NCBI GenBank assembly: GCA_963782185.1
Contig: CAWAJB010000015.1
Coordinates: forward strand, 216,542-280,541
Origin: RYN-230 sp963782185
Lineage (GTDB): Bacteria > Actinomycetota > Actinomycetes > Streptosporangiales > Streptosporangiaceae
Direction: 5' to 3'
DNA length: 64,000 nt
Shown: positions 1 to 8,989 of the stretch, in pieces
Layout: the number at the start of each line of letters is the position of its first letter
Position numbering within the stretch: position 1 is the first letter of the stretch
Position numbers and translations under genes: made by a program
Notes under the pieces: generated by a model
Database searches by the model: none
What the model was told of the DNA's origin: nothing
Seen by the model: only the letters and a program-made list of their open reading frames with translations

Positions 1-256
1 CCGCGGCCGCCCCGGCCAGGATGCCGCGCAGCCCGCTGCCCGCGGGCAGGCACACGAACGGTTCGTCCCGGACGTCGGCCAGCTGCGCCACGCCCCCGGC
101 GAACGCGTACCGTCCCGGCGGGGTGGCCAGCACGACGCTCTCGGCGGCCAGCGGCTGGCCGAGGTAGGCGGCGGGCAGGTCGTCGTGGACGGGGCAGAGC
201 GCCACGTCGATGCGGCCCGCGTCCAGGTCGGCCAGGAGATCGGCGATGAGGCCCGT
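1..256 (-). pseudogene. LysR-type regulator, effector-domain fragment
   Basis: Read on the minus strand, this is a piece of a LysR-type substrate-binding domain: LIADLLADLDAGRIDVAL, then a VVLATPPG segment and EPFVCLPAGSGLR, the usual order for the second half of this family. The reading runs off the window at base 1, so the C-terminus is not visible. The N-terminal winged helix-turn-helix is absent because the coding sequence meets an aldo-keto reductase fragment on the other strand at about 250-262. A regulator without its DNA-binding part cannot work as such, so I call it a remnant. Confidence 0.6.
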
Positions 257-961
257 GCGGCCGGCCCGAGCACGTCCGCGGCTTCTGTGAGGCGTCGCTG
301 CGCCGACTGGGACGCGACGTGATCGACCTGTACTACCTGCACCGGGTCGACCCGGAGGTGCCGGTGGCGGACACCGTGGGCGCGATGGCCGGGCTGGTGG
401 CCGAGGGCAAGGTCCGCCACCTGGGGCTGTCCGAGGCCACCCCGGCCCAGCTGGAGCAGGCCGCGGCCGTGCATCCGGTCAGCGCGGTTCAGTTCGAGTG
501 GTCACTGCTGTGGCGCGATCCCGAGGACGACGTGGTGCCGGCCGCCCGGCGGCTGGGCATCGGCCTGGTGGCCTACAGCCCGCTCGGCCGCGGCCTGCTC
601 ACCGCCGCCCTGGCCGGGACGGACATCGACGCCAGTGATTTCCGCCGTCAGGACCCGCGGTTTCACGGCCAGGCCCTGGAGCGCAACCTCGGCCAGGTCG
701 CGGCACTGCGTGACCTGGCCGCCGGGCTCGGGCTGACGCCGGGCCAGCTCGCCCTGGCCTGGCTGCTCGCCCAGGGTCCCGACGTCGTCCCCATCCCCGG
801 CAGCCGCCGCGAGGAGCGGATCACCGAGAAACGCCGCCGCGGCCGCCGCCGTGCTCAGCCCCGCGGACACCGGCCGGCTGGCCCGTGCCCTGCCCCGCGC
901 CGCCTGGGCCGGCAACCGCACCTCGTTCGCGGCGCCGGTCACGGTCCGCTCCGCTCGCTAG
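250..961 (+). pseudogene. Aldo-keto reductase, 5'-truncated and frameshifted
   Basis: Aldo-keto reductases reduce carbonyls with NADPH in a TIM barrel. This copy begins in mid-protein (GRPEHVRGFCEASLRRLG, then IDLYYLHRVDPEVP) and continues through the conserved VAYSPLGRGLL and VPIPGSRR segments. The N-terminal third, including the catalytic Asp/Tyr/Lys region, is missing. At the AAA run 829-831 one extra base shifts the frame. Reading past it restores the expected tail (ENAAAA...LSPADTGRLARAL) to a stop at 959-961. A GTG at 319 allows a shorter in-frame reading but is not a family start. The divergent partner is the LysR fragment, so one deletion probably removed both promoters and both N-termini. 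Confidence 0.75.
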
Positions 962-966
962 GCCAC

Positions 967-1018
967 GGCCGTCCGGGTGGCCAGGCCGGTCAGACGACGG
1001 GCCGTCCGGGTGGCCAGG
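967..1018. repeat. Short direct repeat, 19 bp x2
   Basis: The 19-base word GGCCGTCCGGGTGGCCAGG occurs at 967-985 and again at 1000-1018, just downstream of the broken aldo-keto reductase. The rest of the 962-1198 gap shows no gene. Confidence 0.8.
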
Positions 1019-1198
1019 TCACGGACCCGGCCGCTCTGAGTCCCTGGCGCAGCTCCAGTCACACTGGCCCCTCCTGCCCGCATATCACGCCGAACGTTCG
1101 CCGAAACCGGGCAAATCATCCGCCATCGCGCACGTCGGGCGTGAAAAGTCACCCGGTCCATGATCGGCCGGCCCGGGCCTGACCGGCGGCCGCTGCGG

Positions 1199-1621
1199 TC
1201 AGACGGACTTGCGGGGTTCGCCGCGGTAGGTGCCGAAGGACCAGCGGTTGCCCTCCGGGTCGCGCACCGCGAAGTCGCGGGAGCCGTAGTCGGTATCGTG
1301 CAGGCCCTGGATCACGTCCGCCCCGGCCGCGGTGGCCCGGGCGAACAGTCCGTCCGGTTCGTCGGTGACCACGTAGGCGCCGAACGTCCCGGGCGGAACC
1401 GGCCAGCTGTCCTTGTCCTGGTCCTCCCGGACCGACCCCAGCATCACGCCGCCGCCGGGCGGCCAGGATAGCTGGGCGTGGTCGACGCGGTCGCCTTCGC
1501 CGTACACGACGGTCTCCTCGAACCCGAATGCGTCGACGAGGAAGCGGATCAGGGCGCGGGCGTCGCGCGCCCGCAACGTGGGCCACACCTGAGGTGGCGG
1601 GGTGTTATCGCTCATGGTCAT
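1199..1621 (-). CDS. VOC (glyoxalase/bleomycin-resistance fold) family protein
   Basis: A 140-residue protein of the vicinal-oxygen-chelate fold: N-terminal half LIRFLVDAFGFEETVVYGEGDRVDHAQLSW, C-terminal half ending in the typical DPEGNRWSFGTY motif. Members bind a metal or a small ligand as dimers; the substrate cannot be told. I chose the ATG at 1621 because GGAGGGAG lies about 7 bases upstream; an ATG at 1615 is the alternative. The start shares base 1621 with the stop of the AraC-type gene upstream (TGATG), so the two are probably translationally coupled. AraC-type regulators next to VOC proteins are common in actinomycetes. Confidence 0.85.
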   Translation of the reverse strand: MTMSDNTPPPQVWPTLRARDARALIRFLVDAFGFEETVVYGEGDRVDHAQLSWPPGGGVMLGSVREDQDKDSWPVPPGTFGAYVVTDEPDGLFARATAAGADVIQGLHDTDYGSRDFAVRDPEGNRWSFGTYRGEPRKSV

Positions 1622-2517
1622 CAGTCTCCCTCCCGGGGGGCCGGGCCGGATTGGACGTTTCGGAACTCCTCGGCCAGCCACCTGGATGGGGGGCAGCCGG
1701 CCAGCTCGCGGAACTCGCGGGCCAGGTGGGCCTGGTCGTAGTAACCGCACTCGGCGGCCAGGCTGGCCAGGCTGGGGCTGGCCGGGGCGGTGGCCGGGCT
1801 GGGCCCAGCCCGGGCGGTAGCCAGACGCTGGAGCGTGCGCCGGGCCCGGTCGAACCGGGTCACCCGGGCGGCGGCCTTGGGGGTCAGGCCTGTCTCGGTC
1901 TGGAGCCGGCGCTGCAGGTAGCGGGGGCTCCAGCCAACCCGCCGGGCCAGTTCCCCGGCGCGGACCGTGCCCCCGCTGCGGGTCAGCAGCCGCCAGGCCT
2001 CGGCGACGTCCGGGGTCACCTGCTGGTCCAGGTCGGCGTGATCCAGCAGGATCTGGTCGAGCAGCGCGAACCGGGCCGGCCAGCTGCCCGCCTCGCCGAG
2101 CCGCTCGTGCAACTCCCGTGCCACGTCGCCGAGCACCTCCGACCCGTCCACGTCGATCCCGGCCAGCGCGCCCGCGGGGCAGCCGAGCAGGGCCCGGGCC
2201 CCCAGCGGGCTGAGGGCGAGCTGAATGCCGGACTGGCGGCCCGGGTGGGTGATGATCGCGGGCTTGGTGTGCAGGCCCCCGGCCAGAGTCAGGTATTCGC
2301 CCGGCGGGTCGGCCGGATCCGGGTGCCGGGCCACGGTCAGCGGATCGCCGAGGGTGATGATCACGGTCAGGTGGGGCGAGGGCAGGCCCCGGTGGCGCCC
2401 CGGCGGCACGCCCTCCTGCCGGTAGCCCGAATACCAGGAGAGCAGCCCGCGCAGCGGAGCCGCGGGTGCCGCCCGGACCGACTCCGACACTTCCCCTGTC
2501 AATGGCTCCCCGGCCAT
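1621..2517 (-). CDS. AraC-family transcriptional regulator (fused in frame to CorA upstream)
   Basis: From the ATG at 2517 (MAGEPLTGEVSESV) the protein has an N-terminal sensing domain of about 150 residues and a C-terminal AraC double helix-turn-helix (RVGWSPRYLQRRLQTETGLTPKAAARVTRFDRAR, then AAECGYYDQAHLAREFRELAG). The second helix-turn-helix keeps the family GYYDQAHLxREF pattern. A GGGGAC just before the ATG is a weak ribosome site. The frame has no stop between the upstream CorA-like protein and this ATG, so the region is formally one 665-codon ORF. I infer two proteins, or a recently lost CorA stop. It is coupled to the VOC gene downstream. Confidence 0.75.
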   Translation of the reverse strand: MAGEPLTGEVSESVRAAPAAPLRGLLSWYSGYRQEGVPPGRHRGLPSPHLTVIITLGDPLTVARHPDPADPPGEYLTLAGGLHTKPAIITHPGRQSGIQLALSPLGARALLGCPAGALAGIDVDGSEVLGDVARELHERLGEAGSWPARFALLDQILLDHADLDQQVTPDVAEAWRLLTRSGGTVRAGELARRVGWSPRYLQRRLQTETGLTPKAAARVTRFDRARRTLQRLATARAGPSPATAPASPSLASLAAECGYYDQAHLAREFRELAGCPPSRWLAEEFRNVQSGPAPREGD

Positions 2518-3618
2518 GTCCCCAGTGTGCCGGACGGCTGGCTGTGACCGGGCGGCCGGGACCTGCTCCTGATCATCGGCTCCCTCAGTCGGGTGAGGGG
2601 CGCAGGCTGGCCTCCGCTGGGACGCCGGCGCCCGGGCCGGCCGGCGCAGCCTCAGCCACCCGAACAGCAGCACCAGGGGCACGATAAGCCCGCCGATCCC
2701 GTAGTAGGCGAACTCGGCGGGGCCGGTGATGTGCCTGACCAGCCAGCCGAAGTTCTGGCCGAAGAAGCCGGTGACGAACGTGAGGGGCAGGAACACGGTG
2801 GCCAGGATGGTGAGCTGCTCGATGGTGGAGTTCTGCCGGACGCTGACTTGCGTCTGCTCGACCGTGATCACCGCCATGTTGGCCTCCAGCACGGTGCCGA
2901 GCAGGTCACGCTGGGCGGCGACCTCCTCGTCGACCAGGAGCAGGTGGTCCTGGACGTCTCGCAGGTAGGGCTGCAGATCCGGTGCGGCCCCCCGCTCGAC
3001 CGCGGCGACCACGCCGAGCAGCGGATGAACCGCCCGGTAGAACTGGGTGGCTTCGCGGCGCAGCGAGTAGATCCGCTCCGTCGGTGCCACGCTCCCGGAG
3101 AACACCGTGGCCTCGACTTGGTCGATGTCGTTCTCGACCCCGGCTACGACCGGCGCATACCCGTCCACGACCTCATCCAGAATAGCCCACAGCGCCGAGC
3201 TGCTGCCCGCGGTGAGCAACTCGGGCCGGCGCTCCAGCCGCTGGCGGGCGTCCCGCAGTTCGCTGGCCTCGCCCTGCCGCACCGTGATCACGAAGGTCGG
3301 CGCCAGGAAGACGCTGATCTCGCCGAACTCCACTTCCTCCCTGTCGTCGTCGTAGCGTGCGGTCCGCAGGATGACCAGGCACACGTCGCCGTCGTACTGT
3401 TCGATCTTCGGACGCATGTGAAAGTTCTGCGCGTCCTCAACCGCCAGCTCATGCAGCCCGAAGGCCTCCTGGACCTGGGCCAGCTCAGCCTCCTCCGGCT
3501 CGAACAGCCCGAGCCAGACGAACCCGCCCTGGGAGCACCGGGCGGCGGCCTCCTCCAGCGGGACCGGCCCCTCCTCCTGCCTGCGGCCATCCTGGTAGTG
3601 AGCACAATCAATGATCAT
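2518..3618 (-). CDS. CorA-like divalent cation transporter (frame continues into AraC)
   Basis: A CorA-type magnesium/cobalt channel: a soluble N-terminal alpha/beta funnel domain, a long helix region (GVENDIDQVEATVFSG...), then two membrane helices near the C-terminus (TILATVFLPLTFVTGFF and YYGIGGLIVPLVLLFGWL). The loop between them reads FGQNFGWL, so the family GMN signature is GQN here, as in some CorA-like branches; ion selectivity is therefore uncertain. The start at 3618 has AAGGAG about 9 bases upstream. After the second helix the frame continues for about 50 residues of low-complexity Arg/Pro/Ala sequence into the AraC gene without a stop. Confidence 0.75.
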
Positions 3619-3805
3619 CGCGTGGGCTCCTTGCCGTGGCGTGCGTCAGCCAGATCGCGATACACAGCATGCTGGAGCCTCAGCCCGGGCGCAGCACGAC
3701 CGCGGTGCTCACGCTGGACCTTCTCATGGCTTGCGTTCGAGGGGGACATCCCGCACGGCCCGGCCTGGCTGGCCCGGATGCCGGGCCGTTTCCTGCCGGC
3801 CGTGT

Positions 3806-4312
3806 TCAGCCGTGAAGCCGGCTTATCGGACCGTCCCGGCCGGGCCTGGTCGCCAGCTCCAGCACGAGCTCATCGCTCGCCACCCGGAGCGGGGCGGGCG
3901 CGGTGAGCACCGGCAGGCAGCTGAGCCGGGTGACCTGCTCGCGTACGCCGCGGCTCGCGACGCGGCGCAGGCCGCAGCGGCGCCGCGAACCGAGCACGAT
4001 GGCGTCAGCGGCCCAGTCCCTGGCCTCATCCACGATGGACTCCGACACGCTTCTGGTGGTCGTGGCCGGGGCCAGCAGGGCCGCCCCGGTCGCCGTGACC
4101 CACGCGCACCGGAACCGGAGCGTGGCGTCGTCGACCAGGTAACGGGCGTCGTAGGGCGTCACCCAGGTCAGGCCCCAGCCGTCCAGCTCACCCTGGCTGA
4201 CGTGGACGATGCGGACCTCGGCCTGGCAGCTCGCAGCAAGCGCGATCGTGAAGCTGATCGCGACCTGCCCGGATTCCGAGCCGTCCAGCGCGAGCAGGAT
4301 CCGCTTGAACAT
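3806..4312 (-). CDS. Universal stress protein (UspA family)
   Basis: A single-domain UspA protein of 168 residues. It opens with the family strand MFKRILLALDGSESG and keeps the ADAIVLGSRRRCGLRRVASRGV segment, which corresponds to the ATP-binding G-2X-G-9X-G(S/T) region, but the glycine pattern is imperfect, so nucleotide binding is uncertain. I chose the ATG at 4312 because MFKRILLA is the family start; a GTG at 4324 is possible. It lies 187 bases upstream of the CorA-like gene on the same strand and may be co-transcribed. The 254 bases between it and the HAD gene show nothing I recognise. Confidence 0.8.
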   Translation of the reverse strand: MFKRILLALDGSESGQVAISFTIALAASCQAEVRIVHVSQGELDGWGLTWVTPYDARYLVDDATLRFRCAWVTATGAALLAPATTTRSVSESIVDEARDWAADAIVLGSRRRCGLRRVASRGVREQVTRLSCLPVLTAPAPLRVASDELVLELATRPGRDGPISRLHG

Positions 4313-4566
4313 GATGGGCCTCACGCCTGGTAGCTGCTGCGGGTGAAGATATCGGCCTTACTGTGCGTGACGCTACGCCAGTGGCGGGACGGCGGCCGGA
4401 GTCCAAGGTCATCCGTTGGCGAGCCGAAAGGCCTGGCCTGGCCCGCGATGCTGGTTTGCGCGAGCCTGGCGACCCGCGGCGCCCGCCGGGCAGCAGTGGC
4501 GCGGCGGCGCCGGCTCCGGGACGCGGGTTGGGCCGCCGGACGGCCTTCCGGGCCGGTCCGGTTCCG

Positions 4567-5343
4567 TCAGGCCCGCAGGATCGCGGCCAGGACCCGCGCG
4601 GTATCGGTGAGATCCGCCAGAACCGCGTCCGGGCCCGCCGCGGCCAGTTCGGCGACCGAGAACTCCCCGGTGGCCACGGCCACCGCCCGGGCCCCGGCCA
4701 CCCGGGCGGCCTCCACGTCCAGGGGCGTGTCGCCGACCAGCACGGTCGCGGGGCCGCTGAAGTCTGCCCCGTACGCGGCCGTGGCGTTGGCCCGGGCCAG
4801 CGGCACCAGGTCAGCCCGGATCTCGTGAGCGTCGCCGTAGGCGCCGATGCGCAGGTCGAGGTCGCGGTCCAGCCCCAGCGCACCCAGCTTCACCTGGGCC
4901 AGCGCCCGCATGTTGCCGGTCAGCACCGACTGGACGATCTGGATACTGGTGCCGGTGCCGGTGCCGGTGCCGGTGCCGGTGCCGGTGGCGGTGCCGGTGG
5001 CCGGGCCGGCGGCGGCCAGGGCCCTGACCGCCTCGGCTGCGCCGGGCAGCACCCGGCCCTGATCCCGGACCACGTCCGCGACGGACGGAGCCACCTCGGC
5101 CAGGACTCTTTGGAAGGCGTCCACCTGGGTGCGGGGGTGCGGCACCCCCGCCAGGGCCAGCGTCTCCAGCGCGATGGCCCGGTCGGTACGGCCGGCCATC
5201 GACGGCGCGAGCGGCACGTCACGGCCGAACAGCTGGCCGAAAGCCAGCTGGTAAGCCCGCCAGCCCGCGCGGCCCGCGTTGATCAGGGTGTGGTCCACAT
5301 CCCACAGGACCAGCAGGCTGGGCACGTCGCGACGGTACCGCAT
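4567..5343 (-). CDS. HAD-family hydrolase (phosphatase-like)
   Basis: A haloacid-dehalogenase-type phosphohydrolase of about 258 residues. Motif I is WDVDHTLINAG, with the nucleophile Asp and the general acid two residues on. Motif II is the Thr of VLTGN, and the motif IV region VLVGDTPLDVEAA holds the metal-binding aspartates. The ATG at 5343 is preferred because it precedes motif I by about 15 residues; the frame is open further, to 5439. A run of Thr-Gly pairs, encoded by the hexamer repeat at 4951-4998, sits between the cap and motif II and is not a normal family feature. The substrate is unknown. Confidence 0.8.
   Translation of the reverse strand: MRYRRDVPSLLVLWDVDHTLINAGRAGWRAYQLAFGQLFGRDVPLAPSMAGRTDRAIALETLALAGVPHPRTQVDAFQRVLAEVAPSVADVVRDQGRVLPGAAEAVRALAAAGPATGTATGTGTGTGTGTGTSIQIVQSVLTGNMRALAQVKLGALGLDRDLDLRIGAYGDAHEIRADLVPLARANATAAYGADFSGPATVLVGDTPLDVEAARVAGARAVAVATGEFSVAELAAAGPDAVLADLTDTARVLAAILRA
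4951..4998. repeat. Hexanucleotide microsatellite (GCCGGT) inside HAD gene
   Basis: Six perfect GCCGGT units (4951-4986), one imperfect unit (GGCGGT) and one further perfect unit. Because the unit is six bases, copy-number changes keep the frame and only change the number of Thr-Gly pairs in the protein. Confidence 0.9.
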
Positions 5344-5426
5344 CCCGATCCCCAGCTGCCCAGCCGCGGGTGCCCAGCCCGCCCGGCAGGCCCCTCCGCC
5401 GCCCCTCCGAGCTCCGCCGCGCTTCA

Positions 5427-5479
5427 GGATCACGGTCAAAATCTGACGGATGGCGCCCCCTATAGCCCGTGATCATGGG
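5427..5479. repeat. REP-like imperfect palindrome, copy A
   Basis: A short intergenic element with GGATCACGGTCA at one end and CCCGTGATCATGGG at the other, and GGCGCCCCCTATAG between. It resembles the element at 48471-48530 (shared CCCATGATCACGG, a GGGGCGC core and GACCG.GATC). It lies between the start of the HAD gene and dnaG. Confidence 0.6.
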
Positions 5480-5576
5480 ATTCAGCCTTCCCGCCGCGCG
5501 CGGCGGGAAGCGGCTGTCGGCCGCCGGGGCTAGACTCGCCGCGACGGCGGGCAGCGGCGAGCGGCGGAGGGTGCCA

Positions 5577-7574
5577 GTGGCGGGCCGGATCCGCGATGAG
5601 GACATCGCACTCGTCCGCGAGAAGTCGGCCATCGACGAGGTGGTCGGGGAGTACCTCCAGCTGCGCAACGCGGGCGGCGGCTCGCTGAAGGGACTATGCC
5701 CCTTCCACGACGAGAAGACACCCTCGTTCAACGTCACCCCCGCCCGCGGCCTCTGGTACTGCTTCTCCTGCGCCGAGGGTGGCGACGTCATCAAGTTCGT
5801 GGAGAGGATCGACAACCTCTCGTTCGTGGAGTCGGTGGAGCGGCTGGCCGCCCGGGCCGGCATCGACCTCCGGTACGAGCAGGGGGGCCAAGTACCGGGC
5901 CGGGAGCACAGCCAGCGCCGCAGGCTCCTGGAGGCACACAAGGCGGCGGCCGAGTTCTACGCGGAGCGGCTGAGCACACCGGACGCCTCCCCCGGCCGGG
6001 CGTTTCTGGCCGAGCGGGGCTTCGCACTGGCCGACGCCGAGCGCTTCGGGGTCGGGTACGCGCCCGCCGAGTGGGAAGGACTCACCCGCCACCTGCGTGG
6101 CCGCGGGTTCACCGAGCAGGAACTGCTGGCCGGCGGGCTGGCCAGCCAGGGGCGCCGCGGGGCCATGGATCGTTTCCGCGGCCGCCTGATGTGGCCGATC
6201 CGCGACCTTACCGGCGACGTGATCGCGTTCGGCGCCCGCAAGCTCAACCCGGACGAGGACGGCCCGAAGTACCTGAACACGCCGGAGACGCCCCTGTTCC
6301 GCAAGAGCACCGTGCTGTATGGGGCGGACCTGGCCAAACGTGAGATCGCACAGCGCCGCCAGGCGGTCATCGTCGAGGGCTACACCGACGTGATGGCCTG
6401 CCACCTGGCCGGGGTCGGGACCGCGGTCGCCACGAGCGGCACGTCGTTCGGCGACGGGCACATCAAGATCCTGCGCCGGCTGCTGATGGACGCAGACCAG
6501 TTCCGCGGCGAGGTCATCTTCACGTTCGACGGTGACGCCGCCGGGCAGCGCGCCGCGTTGCGCGCGTTCGACCTCGAGGAGCACTTCGTCACCCAGACTT
6601 TCGTCGCGGTCCAGCCGGACGGCCTGGACCCGTGCGACCTGCGGCTCAAGCAGGGTGATGGCGCGGTGCGGGACCTGATCGCGCAGCGGCTGCCGGTGTT
6701 CGAGTTCGCGATCCGCAGCGAGCTGGCCAAGCACAACCTGGACACCAACGAGGGCCGGCTGGCCGCCCTGGACGCGGCGGCGCGGATCATCGGCCGTATC
6801 AAGGACCGGGGGCTGCGGGACCGCTACGCGGTCAGCCTGGACCGTTGGCTCGGGATGCTGAACGAGGAGTTCGTGCTGGCCCGGGTCCGTGAGCACGGCG
6901 TGAGCGTGGACGGCCGCCGGGGCGGCGGTCCGGACCGCGGAGGCCAAGGTGGTCCGGCCCGGGGTGACAGCCCCGGCCGAGGCTCCGGTCCCCGCCGCGG
7001 GTCCGGCCCGGGCCAGGGTCCCGGGCCGGGCGGCGAGGCCTCGCGGCCGGCCTCCGGGCGCGGCGCCCCGGACGGGTCCCCGTACGACGCCAGCGACCCC
7101 GTGGTCAACCTGGAACGCCAGGCGCTCAAGCTGGCCATCCAGCGGCCGGCTCTCTGCGGCCCGGTCTTCGACACGCTCCAGAAGGAGGACTTCAGCGTGC
7201 CGGTGCACGGGTCGGTCCGTGAGCTGATCGCAGGCTGCGGGGGAGTGGCGGCCGCGGGCACGGCCCGGGAGTGGGCCGCCCGGCTGATCGGCGGCGCCCC
7301 CAACGACCGGGCCCGGGAGTTCGTCACCAGGCTGGCCGTGGAGCCCGTGGAGACACCGCGGGCCGACGGGGAGCCGGACGCACGGTACGCCGAGGAAGTC
7401 CTGGCCCGGGTGGCGGAGCTGGCCGTGAGCCGCCAGATCACCACGCTGAAATCGCGCCTGCAGCGTCTGAACCCCACCGACAGCCAGAGTGACTACAACC
7501 GGACGTTCGGCGATCTGGTGGCGCTGGAGCAGCGCCGGAAGGCCCTCCTGGAACGCGCCTCCGGTGCGCTGTAG
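5577..7574 (+). CDS. dnaG: DNA primase DnaG
   Basis: Bacterial primase makes RNA primers at the replication fork with DnaB helicase. The N-terminal CHC2 zinc finger is complete (CPFHDEKTPSFNV then YCFSCAEGGD). The catalytic core carries the Toprim motifs VIVEGYTDVMA and FTFDGDAAGQRAA, and a Gly/Arg/Pro-rich linker leads to a C-terminal helicase-binding region. The start is GTG 5577 (MAGRIRDEDIALVREKS), chosen because GGAGG at 5566-5570 is six bases upstream; the open frame extends back to 5469 without family similarity. The length of 665 residues is normal. A sigma factor gene follows, as in the classic macromolecular-synthesis order, but no rpsU is present. Confidence 0.97.
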   Translation: MAGRIRDEDIALVREKSAIDEVVGEYLQLRNAGGGSLKGLCPFHDEKTPSFNVTPARGLWYCFSCAEGGDVIKFVERIDNLSFVESVERLAARAGIDLRYEQGGQVPGREHSQRRRLLEAHKAAAEFYAERLSTPDASPGRAFLAERGFALADAERFGVGYAPAEWEGLTRHLRGRGFTEQELLAGGLASQGRRGAMDRFRGRLMWPIRDLTGDVIAFGARKLNPDEDGPKYLNTPETPLFRKSTVLYGADLAKREIAQRRQAVIVEGYTDVMACHLAGVGTAVATSGTSFGDGHIKILRRLLMDADQFRGEVIFTFDGDAAGQRAALRAFDLEEHFVTQTFVAVQPDGLDPCDLRLKQGDGAVRDLIAQRLPVFEFAIRSELAKHNLDTNEGRLAALDAAARIIGRIKDRGLRDRYAVSLDRWLGMLNEEFVLARVREHGVSVDGRRGGGPDRGGQGGPARGDSPGRGSGPRRGSGPGQGPGPGGEASRPASGRGAPDGSPYDASDPVVNLERQALKLAIQRPALCGPVFDTLQKEDFSVPVHGSVRELIAGCGGVAAAGTAREWAARLIGGAPNDRAREFVTRLAVEPVETPRADGEPDARYAEEVLARVAELAVSRQITTLKSRLQRLNPTDSQSDYNRTFGDLVALEQRRKALLERASGAL

Positions 7575-7792
7575 GCCGCGGTAAGCCGCTGCTGCGGGCA
7601 GCCCCGCCCGGGGCGCAGCGTGGCCGGCGGCCCGGTCCGTGGGGGAGCGGCTGGCACACGATTGGACTGTTGTGGCTGCTGAGCCGCACGGGTCGTGCTA
7701 CGTATCGGGCTGAACGCGACCTGCGTTACTTACCAGAAAGTGACAAAATTAACCCCACCGTTACCCGGGGTTCGTGGCGCACACTGGTCTGC

Positions 7793-8953
7793 GTGACCCT
7801 TACGTTACTTCCCAGTGGCGGTCTGTCAGCGGAACAGGTGGCGGAGCTGGTCGCACGGGCCAGGGAACGCGGCACCGTAACGGCAGCTGACATCGCGTCC
7901 GCACTCGATGCCGCAGATCTCCCGGCCGACGCCTTCGACAACTTCGTGCGCCTGCTCACCGACGAGGGCGTCGAGGTCGTCGATCCCCCAGCTGAGGACG
8001 TGGTGGACGCCCCCCGGGACGTCCCTGCCGACACCAGCCACCGGGCGGGCACCGGTGACCTCGTCCGCATCTACCTGCGCGAGATCGGCCGGGTGCCGCT
8101 GCTGACCGCGCACGACGAGGTGGAGCTGGCGAAATCCATCGAGGCCGGGCTGTTCGCCGAGGAGAAGCTGCAGGGCGGGTTCCCGGTTCTGGATGCGCAC
8201 TGCGCGGAACTCGGCGAGCTGGCCGCGGACGGGCTCCGCGCCAAGCAGCGCCTCATCGAGGCCAACCTGCGCCTGGTCGTGTCTATCGCCAAGCGTTACA
8301 TCGGCCGCGGCCTGGTCTTCCTGGACCTGATCCAGGAGGGCAACCTCGGCCTGATCCGCGCCGTCGAGAAGTTCGACTACACCAAGGGCTACAAGTTCTC
8401 CACGTACGCGACCTGGTGGATCCGGCAGGCCATCACACGTGCCATCGCTGACCAGGCCCGGACCATCCGGATCCCCGTGCACATGGTGGAGACCATCAAC
8501 AAGATGGCCCGGGTGCAGCGCCAAATGCACCAGGACCTGGGCCGAGAGGCCACGCCGGAGGAGATCGCCGCGGAGATGGGCCTGAGCCCGGACCGGGTGG
8601 TCGAGATCCAGCGGATCGCCCAGGAGCCTGTCTCGCTGCAGTCCCCGATCGGAGAGGAAGATTCCGATCTCGGCGACTTCATCGAGGACGCGGACGCCGT
8701 GGTGCCGATCGAGGCCGCGGCCTTCATCATGCTCCAGGATCAGCTGGAGCAGATCCTGGACACGCTTGCTCCCCGGGAGCAGAAGATCATCCAGCTCCGG
8801 TTCGGCCTGATGGACGGGCATCCCCGGACGCTTGAAGAGGTGGGCCGCGAATTCGGCGTCACCCGGGAGCGCATCCGGCAGATCGAGTCCAAGACGCTGG
8901 CCAAGCTCCGCCACCCCAGCCGGGCACAGATGCTCCGCGAGTACCTGGGCTGA
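7793..8953 (+). CDS. rpoD: RNA polymerase sigma factor, RpoD/SigA (HrdB-like) family
   Basis: A sigma-70 protein with region 1.2 (DLVRIYLREIGRVPLLT), region 2 (RLIEANLRLVVSIAKRYIGRG, FLDLIQEGNLGLIRAVEKFDYTKG and FSTYATWWIRQAI), region 3 and region 4 (RTLEEVGREFGVTRERIRQIE). These match principal sigma factors closely. The GTG at 7793 gives 386 residues with a short N-terminal extension, much shorter than streptomycete HrdB; the frame is open back to 7670 and the start is uncertain. It may be the vegetative sigma or a close paralogue. It follows dnaG by 218 bases, a gap that holds a GC-rich hairpin near 7588-7620 and probably its own promoter. Confidence 0.93.
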   Translation: MTLTLLPSGGLSAEQVAELVARARERGTVTAADIASALDAADLPADAFDNFVRLLTDEGVEVVDPPAEDVVDAPRDVPADTSHRAGTGDLVRIYLREIGRVPLLTAHDEVELAKSIEAGLFAEEKLQGGFPVLDAHCAELGELAADGLRAKQRLIEANLRLVVSIAKRYIGRGLVFLDLIQEGNLGLIRAVEKFDYTKGYKFSTYATWWIRQAITRAIADQARTIRIPVHMVETINKMARVQRQMHQDLGREATPEEIAAEMGLSPDRVVEIQRIAQEPVSLQSPIGEEDSDLGDFIEDADAVVPIEAAAFIMLQDQLEQILDTLAPREQKIIQLRFGLMDGHPRTLEEVGREFGVTRERIRQIESKTLAKLRHPSRAQMLREYLG

Positions 8954-8989
8954 CGAATCCTCGCTTTAGCCTCTCTGACCTGCGGGAAT

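Noticed and set aside
7575..7792. Riboswitch or leader RNA before the sigma factor gene
   Set aside because: Apart from a GC-rich hairpin near 7588-7620, likely a dnaG terminator, I saw no conserved riboswitch motif.
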